A stretch of DNA of 64,000 nucleotides. Origin: Azospirillum canadense (GTDB taxonomy: Bacteria > Pseudomonadota > Alphaproteobacteria > Azospirillales > Azospirillaceae). A program made the translations under genes and the position numbers. The notes below the pieces were generated by a model. The model was not told where the DNA came from. It was given only the letters and a program-made list of their open reading frames with translations, and did no database searches. The stretch spans positions 1 to 64,000 of the forward strand of contig NZ_JAOQNG010000001.1 in assembly GCF_025961225.1 (NCBI RefSeq), read 5' to 3'. This document shows positions 19,901 to 26,898 of this stretch, one piece after another; positions within the stretch are counted from its first letter, which is position 1, and each line of letters begins with the position of its first letter.

Positions 19901-20441
19901 GCGGATCGAGGACCGCTACAAGGTGGACCAGATCGAGGCCGCCGCCGACCGCGTGGTCTGGTGCTGCGACGAGGCCCCGGGCTTCATCCCCACCCGCCCC
20001 GGCGACAAGGCTTTTGTCGGTAACATCGTGGAAGCCATGCGCGCCTTTGCGGTCGGCGAGCTGGGGCCGGTTGATTTGCGGCTGGAGGATGTGGACCGCA
20101 TCGTCGCCATCGGCTCCGACCGCATGATGGCGGCGGTGGGGTCGGCGCGGCACGGGGTGCTGAAACCCTTCCTGAAGCCGGGCCATGTCGGCATCGGCTC
20201 CATCAACTCCCCCATGCAATGCATGATGAAGGAGATCTGCGCCCAGTGCCTGCAACGGCACACCGACCCGGCGACGGGGAAGGAGACGGTGGTCTTCTCC
20301 TGCTTCAACCAGGACCAGAGCCTTGACCGGGTGGATTTCGCGAACCTGAACCAGCGGCTTCAGCAGAACGCCGTGCAGGAAAAGCTGACCGCGCAATGGA
20401 TCGACCGCTGCCTGCGCCACGCCGGGCTGCGGAAGGGGTGA
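16947..20441 (+). CDS. Large fused flavoprotein: GltD-like domain plus PyrK/FNR-like domain (Nfn-like)
   Basis: The 1164-residue protein starts with a helical region of about 240 residues. A Cys-rich segment follows (Cys243, 246, 254, 278, 310, 318, 321, 325) that could bind Fe-S clusters. Next is a GltD-like pyridine-nucleotide oxidoreductase with a dinucleotide fold GLGPAG (about 384-389) and a second one (VVIGGGLTAID). The last 320 residues look like a ferredoxin-reductase/PyrK module (FEPGQFYRLQN, VGGGLGNAVLFSIG) with a C-terminal C-x5-C-x2-C-x15-C cluster. GltD plus PyrK is the architecture of NfnB plus NfnA, the electron-bifurcating NADH-ferredoxin:NADP oxidoreductase, here in one chain. 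Bifurcation is an inference. The start ATG at 16947 has a GGAG-type site. The ctaA gene is divergent. Confidence 0.8.
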   Translation: MADLSLPFGLVFEDLYDHGGLARLDRAFLDCLAEADRELANRLLAARAEPGALDGKAESDLLIALGPHLEDFLAALFGIRAELEELRGRHTALAPLYTAKRLFVQRRAAKAVKPDAVAGLDGAELAARLEDWLGAPLTEIGLARRLNAWMENEAAHAAQLDTAARYAAWALFTEAGRAKHGAGVLFQLPHKTDPQHLVPVETVELHGVTMMRLPEQVQRERQGFGLTDPGTDLAGALDEANYCIWCHNQGKDSCSKGLRDRKTGEFQKSAFGVPLNGCPLEEKISEMHTLKAEGVPIGALAMVVVDNPMCAGTGHRICNDCMKACIYQRQEPVDIPQAETRTLKDVLELPWGFEIYSLLTRWNPLDLRRPLMRPDSGYKVLVVGLGPAGFTLAHHLMNDGHTVVGVDGLKIEPLPAGLSGVLPGGKRVPFRPIHDVHDLFDRLDERVMAGFGGVAEYGITVRWNKNFLKVIRLLLERRSRMSIIGGVRFGGTLTIDDALDLGFDHIALCMGAGKPTVIPMANGLARGVRQASDFLMALQLTGAAKADSIANLQVRLPIVVIGGGLTAIDTATEALAYYPVQIEKFLARFEALAAEKGEAAARARWTPAEAELADEFLAHARAIRAERAAALEEGRESRVLALLQGWGGSTIAYRRRLIDSPSYTLNHEEVAHGLAEGIRFLECATPRGVEIDETGAAQAIHLAINPVGPDGVVAPAALDARIPARTILVAAGTQPNTVLAREEPEWVELDGRTFRAIDEDGHPVTPERLCKPAEARVLMARAPDGRYLSFFGDLHPSFSGNVVKAMGGAKQGYPVVSRALARRAPSPVPATELVRRLNADLRPTVHTVARLTPTIVEVVVKAPAAARRFEPGQFYRLQNFETLSQRVDGTTLAMEGLALTGAWVDKEAGLLSMIVLEMGGSSDLCAVLKPGDPVVVMGPTGTPTEIPEGETVCLVGGGLGNAVLFSIGQACRARGSKVVYFAGYKRIEDRYKVDQIEAAADRVVWCCDEAPGFIPTRPGDKAFVGNIVEAMRAFAVGELGPVDLRLEDVDRIVAIGSDRMMAAVGSARHGVLKPFLKPGHVGIGSINSPMQCMMKEICAQCLQRHTDPATGKETVVFSCFNQDQSLDRVDFANLNQRLQQNAVQEKLTAQWIDRCLRHAGLRKG

Positions 20442-20450
20442 CGCGGGGAT

Positions 20451-20515
20451 TTCACCACAGAGACACGGAGACACGGAGGCATCCACCCCTCTGTGTCTCC
20501 GTGTCTCTGTGGTGA
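20451..20515. repeat. Dispersed palindromic element, family A
   Basis: Arms at 20451-20478 and 20489-20515 are near-perfect inverted copies around a roughly 10-base centre, with internal ACACGGAG units. It occupies nearly all of the 80-base gap between two convergent genes. It is the sister copy of 15612-15678. Confidence 0.92.
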
Positions 20516-20521
20516 TGTCTG

Positions 20522-20716
20522 TTATCGCGCCGCTTCGACGCCACCGTCTTCCCGGGCGTCCTCCACGGGCGCGCCGCGGTCCTGGATGGTGGTGACGTGG
20601 CGCGCGTGGCGCAGCTTTTCCTCGACGGCCTCGTTCACGAACTGGTCGAGCGAACGGCCCTCGCGCGCGGCAGCCTTCGCGGCCTCAGACTTCAGCGTGT
20701 CCCGAAGATGAACCAT
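20522..20716 (-). CDS. Small ribbon-helix-helix-like protein
   Basis: The 64-residue protein MVHLRDTLKSEAAKAAAREG... contains the pattern AAREGRSLDQFVNEAVEEKL, which is typical of the helix-turn part of CopG/HicB-type ribbon-helix-helix DNA-binding proteins and antitoxins. The start ATG at 20716 is preceded by GGGAGG at a good distance; the longer frame to 20773 has none. No toxin gene is adjacent on either side, so it is either an orphan antitoxin or a stand-alone regulator. Confidence 0.65.
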   Translation of the reverse strand: MVHLRDTLKSEAAKAAAREGRSLDQFVNEAVEEKLRHARHVTTIQDRGAPVEDAREDGGVEAAR

Positions 20717-20819
20717 CCTATGCCTCCCCCACATGGAACGGACATGTCCGAATTCCGGACGAATTCCGCACATGGGGACCGTGCCGACACGGCGCGAGTC
20801 CCCTATCCGGAAGCCCCGG

Positions 20820-21260
20820 CTACCGTGCGGCGGTGACCTTCAGCGCGCGGGCGGCGACGGCCAGCGGGTCCTCGCCGGGGGCGCAGGGGTGGGCCTTGGC
20901 CAGCGCGGCTTCCGGCACGTTGACGGCGATGTAGTCCCCGACCGTCTCGAAGACCGGGATGATCATGGCGATCCGCGTCAGCTCGATGGTTTTCCGCACC
21001 TGCCCGCCCGCCGATAGCATGGCGAGGTGCTTGCCGGCCGAGGCGGCCTCCCCGTTGATGACCAGCAGCATGCCGATGCCGGCGCTGTCGATGAACTCCA
21101 GCCCCGTGAGGTCGAGCAGGCAATGGCGCGCCTGTCCCTGCTTCAGGTCGGCGATCACCCGGCGCACCGGGTCGGCGTCCAGGCCGGTGAAGCGGCCGGT
21201 CAGCACGAGGCGGGCGAAATGCTCCTCGTTGTCCAGGCGATACTGCATCGTTGCACTCAT
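20820..21260 (-). CDS. STAS-domain anti-sigma factor antagonist-like protein
   Basis: The 146-residue protein has a STAS fold. The conserved loop LTGLEFIDSAGIGMLL contains Ser59, at the position phosphorylated in SpoIIAA/RsbV-type antagonists. A C-terminal extension of about 35 residues follows. Such proteins switch by phosphorylation and bind an anti-sigma kinase or other partner. No RsbW-like kinase or sigma factor is adjacent, so the partner is unknown. The ATG at 21260 is chosen; another at 21248 is possible. The gene is divergent from the metZ riboswitch region. Confidence 0.85.
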   Translation of the reverse strand: MSATMQYRLDNEEHFARLVLTGRFTGLDADPVRRVIADLKQGQARHCLLDLTGLEFIDSAGIGMLLVINGEAASAGKHLAMLSAGGQVRKTIELTRIAMIIPVFETVGDYIAVNVPEAALAKAHPCAPGEDPLAVAARALKVTAAR

Positions 21261-21388
21261 CCTGGTCGGTGAGCCCCGGTCGGTAGGTCCTATGATCCCG
21301 CCGCAACCCGCAGCGGGCAAGGGACGCCGGGCGCATACGCCTGCGGGTTGTTGACGCAGCCCCGCGCAACAAACCCCGCGCTTCGGTC

Positions 21389-21417
21389 TTGACGGCGGGA
21401 CGCCCCCGGTCCTAAAA
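21389..21417 (+). promoter_or_regulatory. Candidate promoter of the SAM-II riboswitch-metZ transcript
   Basis: TTGACG (21389-21394), a 17-base spacer and CTAAAA (21412-21417) place a transcription start at about 21424, exactly where the riboswitch begins. Confidence 0.6.
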
Positions 21418-21423
21418 GCGATG

Positions 21424-21480
21424 CACGTGGTGATTTGGTCGACCGGCTTGCGGGCCACGTAAAACAATCCGCTAAAAAGG
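21424..21480 (+). promoter_or_regulatory. SAM-II riboswitch (metA motif)
   Basis: The stretch matches the SAM-II consensus seen upstream of alphaproteobacterial metA/metZ genes: ACGTGGTGATTTGG at the 5' side, CCGGCTTGC and GGCCACGT forming stem P1, then AAAACA and CCGCTAAAAAGG, which form the pseudoknot. Binding of S-adenosylmethionine would lower metZ expression. It is followed within about 16 bases by a terminator hairpin, suggesting attenuation. Confidence 0.92.
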
Positions 21481-21495
21481 TCCGAGCCGCATCCG

Positions 21496-21526
21496 CGCCT
21501 CGACCCGAACGGTCGGGGCGTTTTTT
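21496..21526 (+). terminator. Terminator/attenuator hairpin between riboswitch and metZ
   Basis: CGCCTCGACC (21496-21505) pairs with GGTCGGGGCG (21511-21520), followed by six T (21521-21526). It lies inside the metZ leader, 47 bases ahead of the start codon, so it must be conditional for metZ to be expressed. Confidence 0.8.
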
Positions 21527-21573
21527 GTTTTGGCCGGTCGGCCCCGCCGGCGGACAAAGGGAATCAAGCGGTC

Positions 21574-22782
21574 ATGGCACGCACCGATCATCGCACTCCG
21601 AACGTCGCCGGGCTCCGTCCCCGTTCCAAGCTGGTCCACGGCGGCATCCGCCGGTCCGGCTTCGACGAGACCTCCGAGGCGCTGTTCCAGACCTCCGGCT
21701 ACGTCTACGGCTCGGCCGAGGAGGCGGAGCACGCCTTCGCCAACGACGGCAGCCGCCACGTCTATTCGCGCTTCCGCAACCCGACCACCGCCATGTTCGA
21801 GGACCGGCTGGCCGAGTACGAGGGCGCGGAATGGGCCTACGCCACCACCACCGGCATGGCCGCGGTGCACGCCGCGCTCTGGTGCAACCTGCGCCACGGC
21901 GACCGCATCGTGGCGCCGCGCTCGCTGTTCATCTCCTGCTATTGGGTGATCAAGGAGCTGTCGGCCCGCTTCGGGGTGGAGGCCGTGTTCGTCGACGGCA
22001 CCGACCTCGCCCAGTGGGAGACCGCCCTGTCCAAGCCGACCCAGGCCGTGTTCCTGGAAACGCCGAGCAACCCGGGCCTTGAGGTCGTGGATCTCCGCGC
22101 CGTCAGCGCGCTGGCGCACAAGGCCGGGGCCAAGGTGGTGGTGGACAATGCCTTCGCCACGCCCGTGCTCCAGCGCCCGTTCGAGATGGGCGCCGACGTG
22201 GTCGTCTATTCGGCCACCAAGCACATCGACGGCCAGGGCCGCTGTCTGGGCGGCGTCATCCTGACCAACGACAAGAAGTACGGGGCGGAGGTGATCCATC
22301 CTTACCTGCGCCACACCGGCCCGACCATTTCGCCCTTCAACGCCTGGATCCTGCTGAAGGGGCTGGAGACGCTGGAACTGCGCGTCGCGGCGCAGAGCGC
22401 GTCCGCCCTGAAGGTGGCGGAGTTCCTGGAAGGCCACGCGAAGGTGGAGCGCGTGCTCTATCCGGGCCTGGTCAGCCATCCGCAGCACGACCTCGTCCGC
22501 AGCCAGATGACCGGCGGCGGCACGATGCTGTCGATCTTCCTGAAGGGCGGCAAGGCGGAGGCGTTCCGCGCGCTGAACGACCTGGGCATGGTGATGATCT
22601 CCAACAACCTGGGCGACGCGAAGAGCCTGATCACCCACCCGGACACCACCACCCACTCCAAGCTGACGCCGGAAGAGAAGGTGGCGGCGAACATCACGCC
22701 GAACCTGCTGCGCCTGTCCGTCGGGCTGGAGGACGCCCAGGACATAATCGAGGACCTGGACCGCGCGCTCGCCGCGATCTGA
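21574..22782 (+). CDS. metZ: O-succinylhomoserine sulfhydrylase
   Basis: This PLP enzyme of the Cys/Met metabolism family joins sulfide to O-succinylhomoserine to give homocysteine in methionine synthesis. The 402-residue protein has the family blocks DETSEALFQTSGYVYGSAEEAE, HVYSRFRNPTTAMFE and the PLP-lysine region YSATKHIDGQGRC (Lys near residue 215). The C-terminal SLEDAQDIIEDL-type sequence (here VGLEDAQDIIEDL) is intact. It is preceded by a SAM-II riboswitch and an attenuator, so end-product SAM controls it. The SAM-II context supports MetZ over cystathionine gamma-synthase. Confidence 0.95.
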   Translation: MARTDHRTPNVAGLRPRSKLVHGGIRRSGFDETSEALFQTSGYVYGSAEEAEHAFANDGSRHVYSRFRNPTTAMFEDRLAEYEGAEWAYATTTGMAAVHAALWCNLRHGDRIVAPRSLFISCYWVIKELSARFGVEAVFVDGTDLAQWETALSKPTQAVFLETPSNPGLEVVDLRAVSALAHKAGAKVVVDNAFATPVLQRPFEMGADVVVYSATKHIDGQGRCLGGVILTNDKKYGAEVIHPYLRHTGPTISPFNAWILLKGLETLELRVAAQSASALKVAEFLEGHAKVERVLYPGLVSHPQHDLVRSQMTGGGTMLSIFLKGGKAEAFRALNDLGMVMISNNLGDAKSLITHPDTTTHSKLTPEEKVAANITPNLLRLSVGLEDAQDIIEDLDRALAAI

Positions 22783-22843
22783 CGCCGACCGCGCGCTGCC
22801 CAACCGCGCGCTGGACGCGCGGGCGCATATCATTGTAAGGATC

Positions 22844-22894
22844 GACCCGGAACCAAATGCTGCAGTGCAGCGTTGGCTCCGGGTCTTTTCTTTT
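22844..22894 (+). terminator. Terminator after metZ
   Basis: The outer stem GACCCGGAACC / GGCTCCGGGTC encloses a small GCTGCAGTGCAGC hairpin and is followed by TTTTCTTTT. It ends just upstream of the phasin gene, whose ribosome site follows directly. Confidence 0.8.
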
Positions 22895-22913
22895 CCGGAT
22901 GAGGTGCAGGGTT

Positions 22914-23429
22914 ATGGCGAGACGCAAGGCCGGCAACGGCGAACCGACGGAACGCCTGCTCGCGGTGGCGGGGGACTTGACCCGCACCAGCGTCAAGACC
23001 GGGGAAATGGGCGTCGCCGCCGCCCAGACCATCGGCTATCGCACCGCCATGATGGCCGCGGCGCTCGGCAACCCCATCGATTTCGCCAACCCGGAGTTCG
23101 TCCGCATGGGCTCGGAGAAGGTGGAGGCGATGGTGGAGGCCACCCACGCGGTCGCCACGGGCGTGGGCGAGGCGCATCAGGCCTGGTTCGCCCTGGTCCA
23201 GGGACAGTTGCAGACGGCGATGCACCTGGTCACCGGGCTCGGCCAGTGCCGTTCCCCAGCGGATTTTGTCGAGCTTCAGCGCCGCGCCCTGACCGAGTCC
23301 TTCGAGGCCGGCCTGCACGCCGCCATCTACATGGTCGAGTCGGCGGCCGCCCTGACCCACGCCGGCATGACCCCGGCCTACCGCACCGTACGCGCCAACG
23401 CCCGGCGGCTCGCGCGGGTGAACTCCTAG
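22914..23429 (+). CDS. Phasin family protein
   Basis: The 171-residue, mostly helical Ala-rich protein matches the phasin_2 type, amphipathic proteins that coat polyhydroxyalkanoate granules. Characteristic features are the SVKTGEMGVAAAQTIGYRTAMMA start region, the SADFVELQ-like phrase (here SPADFVELQRRALTESFEAGL) and the absence of any transmembrane or signal sequence. ATG at 22914 follows AGGTGCAGGG. PHA storage fits the acetate/glyoxylate theme elsewhere in the window, but no PHA synthase is present here. Confidence 0.8.
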   Translation: MARRKAGNGEPTERLLAVAGDLTRTSVKTGEMGVAAAQTIGYRTAMMAAALGNPIDFANPEFVRMGSEKVEAMVEATHAVATGVGEAHQAWFALVQGQLQTAMHLVTGLGQCRSPADFVELQRRALTESFEAGLHAAIYMVESAAALTHAGMTPAYRTVRANARRLARVNS

Positions 23430-23436
23430 CAAGCCC

Positions 23437-23469
23437 AGCCCTTCTCCTCCGGAGAGGAGAAGGGCTTTC
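23437..23469. terminator. Hairpin between convergent phasin and lpoA-like genes
   Basis: A perfect 13-bp stem AGCCCTTCTCCTC / GAGGAGAAGGGCT (23437-23449, 23454-23466) is followed by TTT. It lies right after the phasin stop and just before the lpoA-like gene's stop on the other strand. Confidence 0.7.
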
Positions 23470-23471
23470 CC

Positions 23472-24674
23472 TTACTGCCCCAGCAGCTCGAAGCTGGACG
23501 GCGCCGGGTCGAGGACGCGGGCGCCGTTGGGGGCGACCTCCAGCACGGCCAGCGCGCGCTCCACCTGCCCGTTCGGGCGCAGGCGGAACAGGCCGTCCAT
23601 GCCTTCGAAGCCGCTGGGGTTGGTCAGCGCCGTGCGGTCGAATGGGGCCGCGGCGTTCATCTTGGTCAGCACCGCGGCGATCGCCGTCGCGTCGTAGGAC
23701 AGCGTCGCGATGCGCGGCGGCTTGTGCCCGTAGGTCTGCTCGAAGCGCTGTTCGAAGTCGGCGCGGGTCTGCGGCGCCGGGGCGGCGAACCAGGCACCGT
23801 TCAGCGCCGGCTCCTGCCCGAGCGTCGGGTCGTCCCACAGGCCGGTGCCGAGCAGCCGCACCTGCTGCGGGTTGACGCCGTTGGCGGCCAACGCGTTGGC
23901 CAGCCCCTGGGCGCGCGGGCCGCCTTCGGCCAGCATCACCGCCTGCGGCTGCACGCCCGCCTGGGTCACCTGCTTCGCCGGCAGGCTGAGGTCGGTCACC
24001 GCCGGGTCGTAGCGTTCCACCTGCGCCACCTGCCCGCCGAGCTGCCGGGTCGTGTTCTGGAGCGCGGTGACCACCGCGTCGCCGTAGGCGTTGCGCGGGG
24101 CGAGCGCCACGTAGCGGGTGACCCCGCGGGAGCGGGCGAAGCCAACCACGCGGTTCACCTGGTCGCCGGGCACGAAGCCCATGACGTAGGTGCCGTTGCC
24201 GGCCTGGGTCCAGTCGTTGGTGAAGGCCAGGACCTCCACGCCCGCGTTCTGCGCGATGGGCCGCACCGCCGCCACGTCGGCGGCGAACAGCGGGCCGAGG
24301 ATCAGGCGGGCACCCTCCGCCACCGCCTGCCGGGCGGCGTCGGCGGCGCCGTTCGGCGTTCCCTTGGTGTCGCGGGGCAGCAGCTCGAACCGGTCGCCGG
24401 CGAGGTCGAACAGCGCCATCTGCGCCGCTTCCAGCAGGGACTGGCCGATCTGCGCGTTGGGGCCGGACAGCGGCAGCAGGATCGCCACTTTGGCGACCTG
24501 CGGTTCAACGGGAAGCACCGGGGCGGCTGGAGGCGCTTGAGTCACCGGCGCCGGGGCCTTTACATTCGACGAGCAAGCCGAAAGCATGCCAACAACCAAC
24601 AGTGCGGCGGCAGCGTGCCGCCCCCGAGCGCGCGAGAAAGGTGTTGTCAAGCGTGCCACCGACGATCTCCACAT
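23472..24674 (-). CDS. Penicillin-binding protein activator, LpoA/YraM-like lipoprotein
   Basis: The 400-residue lipoprotein has a signal peptide ending in the lipobox LSAC (Cys34), a Pro-rich linker and a periplasmic-binding-protein type I fold (KVAILLPLSGPNAQIGQSLLEAAQMALFD). In E. coli LpoA activates PBP1A from the outer membrane. The neighbours rsmI (divergent) and yraN match the E. coli yraL-yraM-yraN arrangement, which supports the assignment. It lacks the N-terminal TPR-like domain of E. coli LpoA, as in other alphaproteobacteria. Its start codon overlaps the start of rsmI on the other strand. Confidence 0.85.
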   Translation of the reverse strand: MWRSSVARLTTPFSRARGRHAAAALLVVGMLSACSSNVKAPAPVTQAPPAAPVLPVEPQVAKVAILLPLSGPNAQIGQSLLEAAQMALFDLAGDRFELLPRDTKGTPNGAADAARQAVAEGARLILGPLFAADVAAVRPIAQNAGVEVLAFTNDWTQAGNGTYVMGFVPGDQVNRVVGFARSRGVTRYVALAPRNAYGDAVVTALQNTTRQLGGQVAQVERYDPAVTDLSLPAKQVTQAGVQPQAVMLAEGGPRAQGLANALAANGVNPQQVRLLGTGLWDDPTLGQEPALNGAWFAAPAPQTRADFEQRFEQTYGHKPPRIATLSYDATAIAAVLTKMNAAAPFDRTALTNPSGFEGMDGLFRLRPNGQVERALAVLEVAPNGARVLDPAPSSFELLGQ

Positions 24675-25615
24675 CCGGTCCGGCGCAGGATCCCGCCAAG
24701 GGACCCCAGGCCTCTAGTGACGCTGAAGGTAGCGAGCCGAGGGCCGCAAGTAAACTCGGCGCCGGCCTTTATGTCGTCGCGACCCCCATCGGCAACGCCG
24801 CCGACATCACGCTGCGCGCGCTCGATGTCCTGAAGCGCGCCGACGCCATCGCCTGCGAGGACACGCGGGTGACGGCCAAGCTGATGGGCATCCACGGCAT
24901 CCACACGCCCTTCGTCTCCTACCATGAACACAACGCGGCCAAGATGCGTCCGGTCCTGATCGGTCGCATGAAGGCGGGCGAATCCATCGCGCTGGTCACC
25001 GACGCGGGCACGCCGCTGGTCTCCGACCCCGGCTACAAGCTGGTGCGGGAGTGCGTGGCGGAAGGCGTGGCGGTCACCACCCTGCCCGGCGCCTCGGCCC
25101 CGCTGGCGGCGCTGGTGCTGTCGGGCCTGCCGACCGACCGCTTCCTGTTCGCGGGCTTCCTGCCCAACAAGAGCAGCGCCCGCCGCGCCGCCGCGGGGGA
25201 GCTGAAGGGCGTGCCGGCCACGCTGGTCTTCTTCGAGTCGCCGCAGCGGCTGCCCGAATCGCTGGCCGACCTCGCCGACATCCTGGGCCCGCGCGAGGCC
25301 GCCGTGGCCCGCGAGCTGACCAAGCTGTACGAGGAGGTGCGGCGCGGCCCCCTGCCCGAGCTGGCCGCCCACTACGCGGAGCATGGCCCGCCCAAGGGGG
25401 AGGTCGTGCTGGTCATCGGCCCGCCCGGCGAGGAGGCCACCCCGACCGAGGCCGACGTCGACGCCCTGCTGCGCGAGGCGTTGACCCGCCTGTCCGTCCG
25501 CGACGCCGCCGCCGACGTTGCCGCCCGCACCGGCCAGCACAAGCGCGCCGTGTACGCCCGCGCGCTGGAGCTGGCGCGGGCAGGGAAAGAGGAGAAGAAG
25601 GGGGAGACGCCGTGA
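24653..25615 (+). CDS. rsmI: 16S rRNA (cytidine(1402)-2'-O)-methyltransferase
   Basis: This SAM-dependent tetrapyrrole-methylase-fold enzyme modifies C1402 in the ribosomal decoding site. Family blocks are clear: LYVVATPIGNAADITLRALDVL, EDTRVTAKLM, ALVTDAGTPLVSDPGYKLV and FLPNKSSARR. There is an N-terminal extension of about 35 residues. The GTG at 24653 is the latest in-frame start before the domain; GTG 24641 is also possible. All available starts overlap the 5' end of the divergent lpoA-like gene. Its stop overlaps the start of yraN (GTGA), so they are translationally coupled. Confidence 0.93.
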   Translation: MPPTISTSGPAQDPAKGPQASSDAEGSEPRAASKLGAGLYVVATPIGNAADITLRALDVLKRADAIACEDTRVTAKLMGIHGIHTPFVSYHEHNAAKMRPVLIGRMKAGESIALVTDAGTPLVSDPGYKLVRECVAEGVAVTTLPGASAPLAALVLSGLPTDRFLFAGFLPNKSSARRAAAGELKGVPATLVFFESPQRLPESLADLADILGPREAAVARELTKLYEEVRRGPLPELAAHYAEHGPPKGEVVLVIGPPGEEATPTEADVDALLREALTRLSVRDAAADVAARTGQHKRAVYARALELARAGKEEKKGETP

Positions 25616-25980
25616 CCGCCCCCACCGCGCTGCGCCGCCGGGCCGAGGGCTACGGGCGCTTCGCCGAGCAGCTGTGCCGGCTGGCCCTGCGGCTGAAGGG
25701 ATACCGCATCCTGGACAGCCGCCTGCGCACGCCCATGGGCGAGATCGACATCGTGGCCCGGCGCGGCAAGACGCTGGCCGTGGTGGAGGTGAAGGCGCGC
25801 GCCGACTGGGCCAGCGCCAGCGAGGCGGTGAGCGCCCGGCAGCGCGGCAGGCTTGCGCGCGCCGCGCATGTCTATCTGGCGGCGCACCCCCAATATGCGG
25901 GCTATGCCTTGCGCTTCGACGTCATGCTCGTTACCCCTTGGTCCTGGCCGCGCCACCTTGAGGACGCCTGGCGCGTTTAG
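25612..25980 (+). CDS. yraN: YraN family (UPF0102) endonuclease-like protein
   Basis: The 122-residue protein has the restriction-endonuclease-like core of the YraN family: GRFAEQLCRLALRLKGYRIL, then GEIDIVARRGKTLAVVEVKAR containing the D...ExK metal-binding pattern. The cellular role is not firmly known; a DNA-processing or repair function is usually proposed. GTG at 25612 has GGGGGAG five bases upstream and overlaps the rsmI stop. Confidence 0.92.
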   Translation: MTAPTALRRRAEGYGRFAEQLCRLALRLKGYRILDSRLRTPMGEIDIVARRGKTLAVVEVKARADWASASEAVSARQRGRLARAAHVYLAAHPQYAGYALRFDVMLVTPWSWPRHLEDAWRV

Positions 25981-26031
25981 GACCGGAATGCCCACCCTTT
26001 CTGGCCCCGTTTGATCGAGAAGGACGCTCCT

Positions 26032-26865
26032 TTGACCAGCCGCGCCGAAGCCCGCGAGATCCTACGCCGCGTGGGGCAGCAGCCGGACGACGAGATCGAC
26101 CTGGCGGAGGCCGCCCTGGCGCTCGGCAGCCTGGAGCTGCCCAACGTTGCGCTGGAGGATTACCGCCGGCACATCGCGGTCCTCGTGGACGACCTGGCCC
26201 AGCGCAACAACCCCGCCGCCGACAGCCTGGAGACGCGCATCGCCCTGCTGCACGAGGTGATCGTGGAGCGGCACGGCTACGGCGGCGACCACGACACCTA
26301 CGACGATTTGCAGAACGCCAACCTGCTGCGCGTCATCGACCGCCGCCGCGGCCTGCCGGTGGCTCTGGGCATCCTGTTCATGCACGCCGCCCGGTCGCAG
26401 GGCTGGCCGATTCTGGGCCTGAACTTCCCCGGCCATTTCCTGGTGCGCATGGACGCCGACGGCGCCCGCGCCATCCTGGACCCCTTCAACGAGGGGCAGG
26501 TGCGCACCGCCGTGGACCTGCGCGACCTGCTGAAGGCCACCGCCGGCAGCGCGGCGGAGCTGGAGCCCGGCCATTACCAGCCCGTGTCGAACCGCGACGT
26601 GCTGCTGCGGCTTCAGAACAACATCAAGCTGCGCCATCTCTCCGCCCACGACGTCCCCAAGGCGCTGGAGGTGCTGGAGGCCATGCGCCTGTTCGCGCCC
26701 AGGGAGCCGTCGCTGTGGCGCGAGACCGGCCTGCTGGAGGCGCACAGCAACAACCTTGGCGCCGCCATCGCGGCGCTGGAAACCTTCATGGAGCTGACCG
26801 ACAGCGACCGGCACCGCCACCAGACCGCCGCGCTGATTCAGCAGCTGAAGAACCGCCTGAACTGA
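26032..26865 (+). CDS. SirB1-like transglutaminase-fold protein with TPR-like C-terminus
   Basis: The roughly 277-residue protein belongs to the SirB1 N-domain family: EDYRRHIAVLVDDL, the stretch DLQNANLLRVIDRRRGLPVALGILFMH and then LNFPGHFLVRM with the conserved His and Asp. The C-terminal about 80 residues look like two TPR-type helical pairs (DVPKALEVLEAMRLFAPREPSLW). No enzymatic function is established. The start is probably TTG 26032, with AAGGA eight bases upstream; TTG 26011 is possible. It sits between yraN and gshB on the same strand and is probably co-transcribed. Confidence 0.82.
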   Translation: MTSRAEAREILRRVGQQPDDEIDLAEAALALGSLELPNVALEDYRRHIAVLVDDLAQRNNPAADSLETRIALLHEVIVERHGYGGDHDTYDDLQNANLLRVIDRRRGLPVALGILFMHAARSQGWPILGLNFPGHFLVRMDADGARAILDPFNEGQVRTAVDLRDLLKATAGSAAELEPGHYQPVSNRDVLLRLQNNIKLRHLSAHDVPKALEVLEAMRLFAPREPSLWRETGLLEAHSNNLGAAIAALETFMELTDSDRHRHQTAALIQQLKNRLN

Positions 26866-26898
26866 TTCCCTAATACGTCCGTTTCGGAGATTGCCCGC

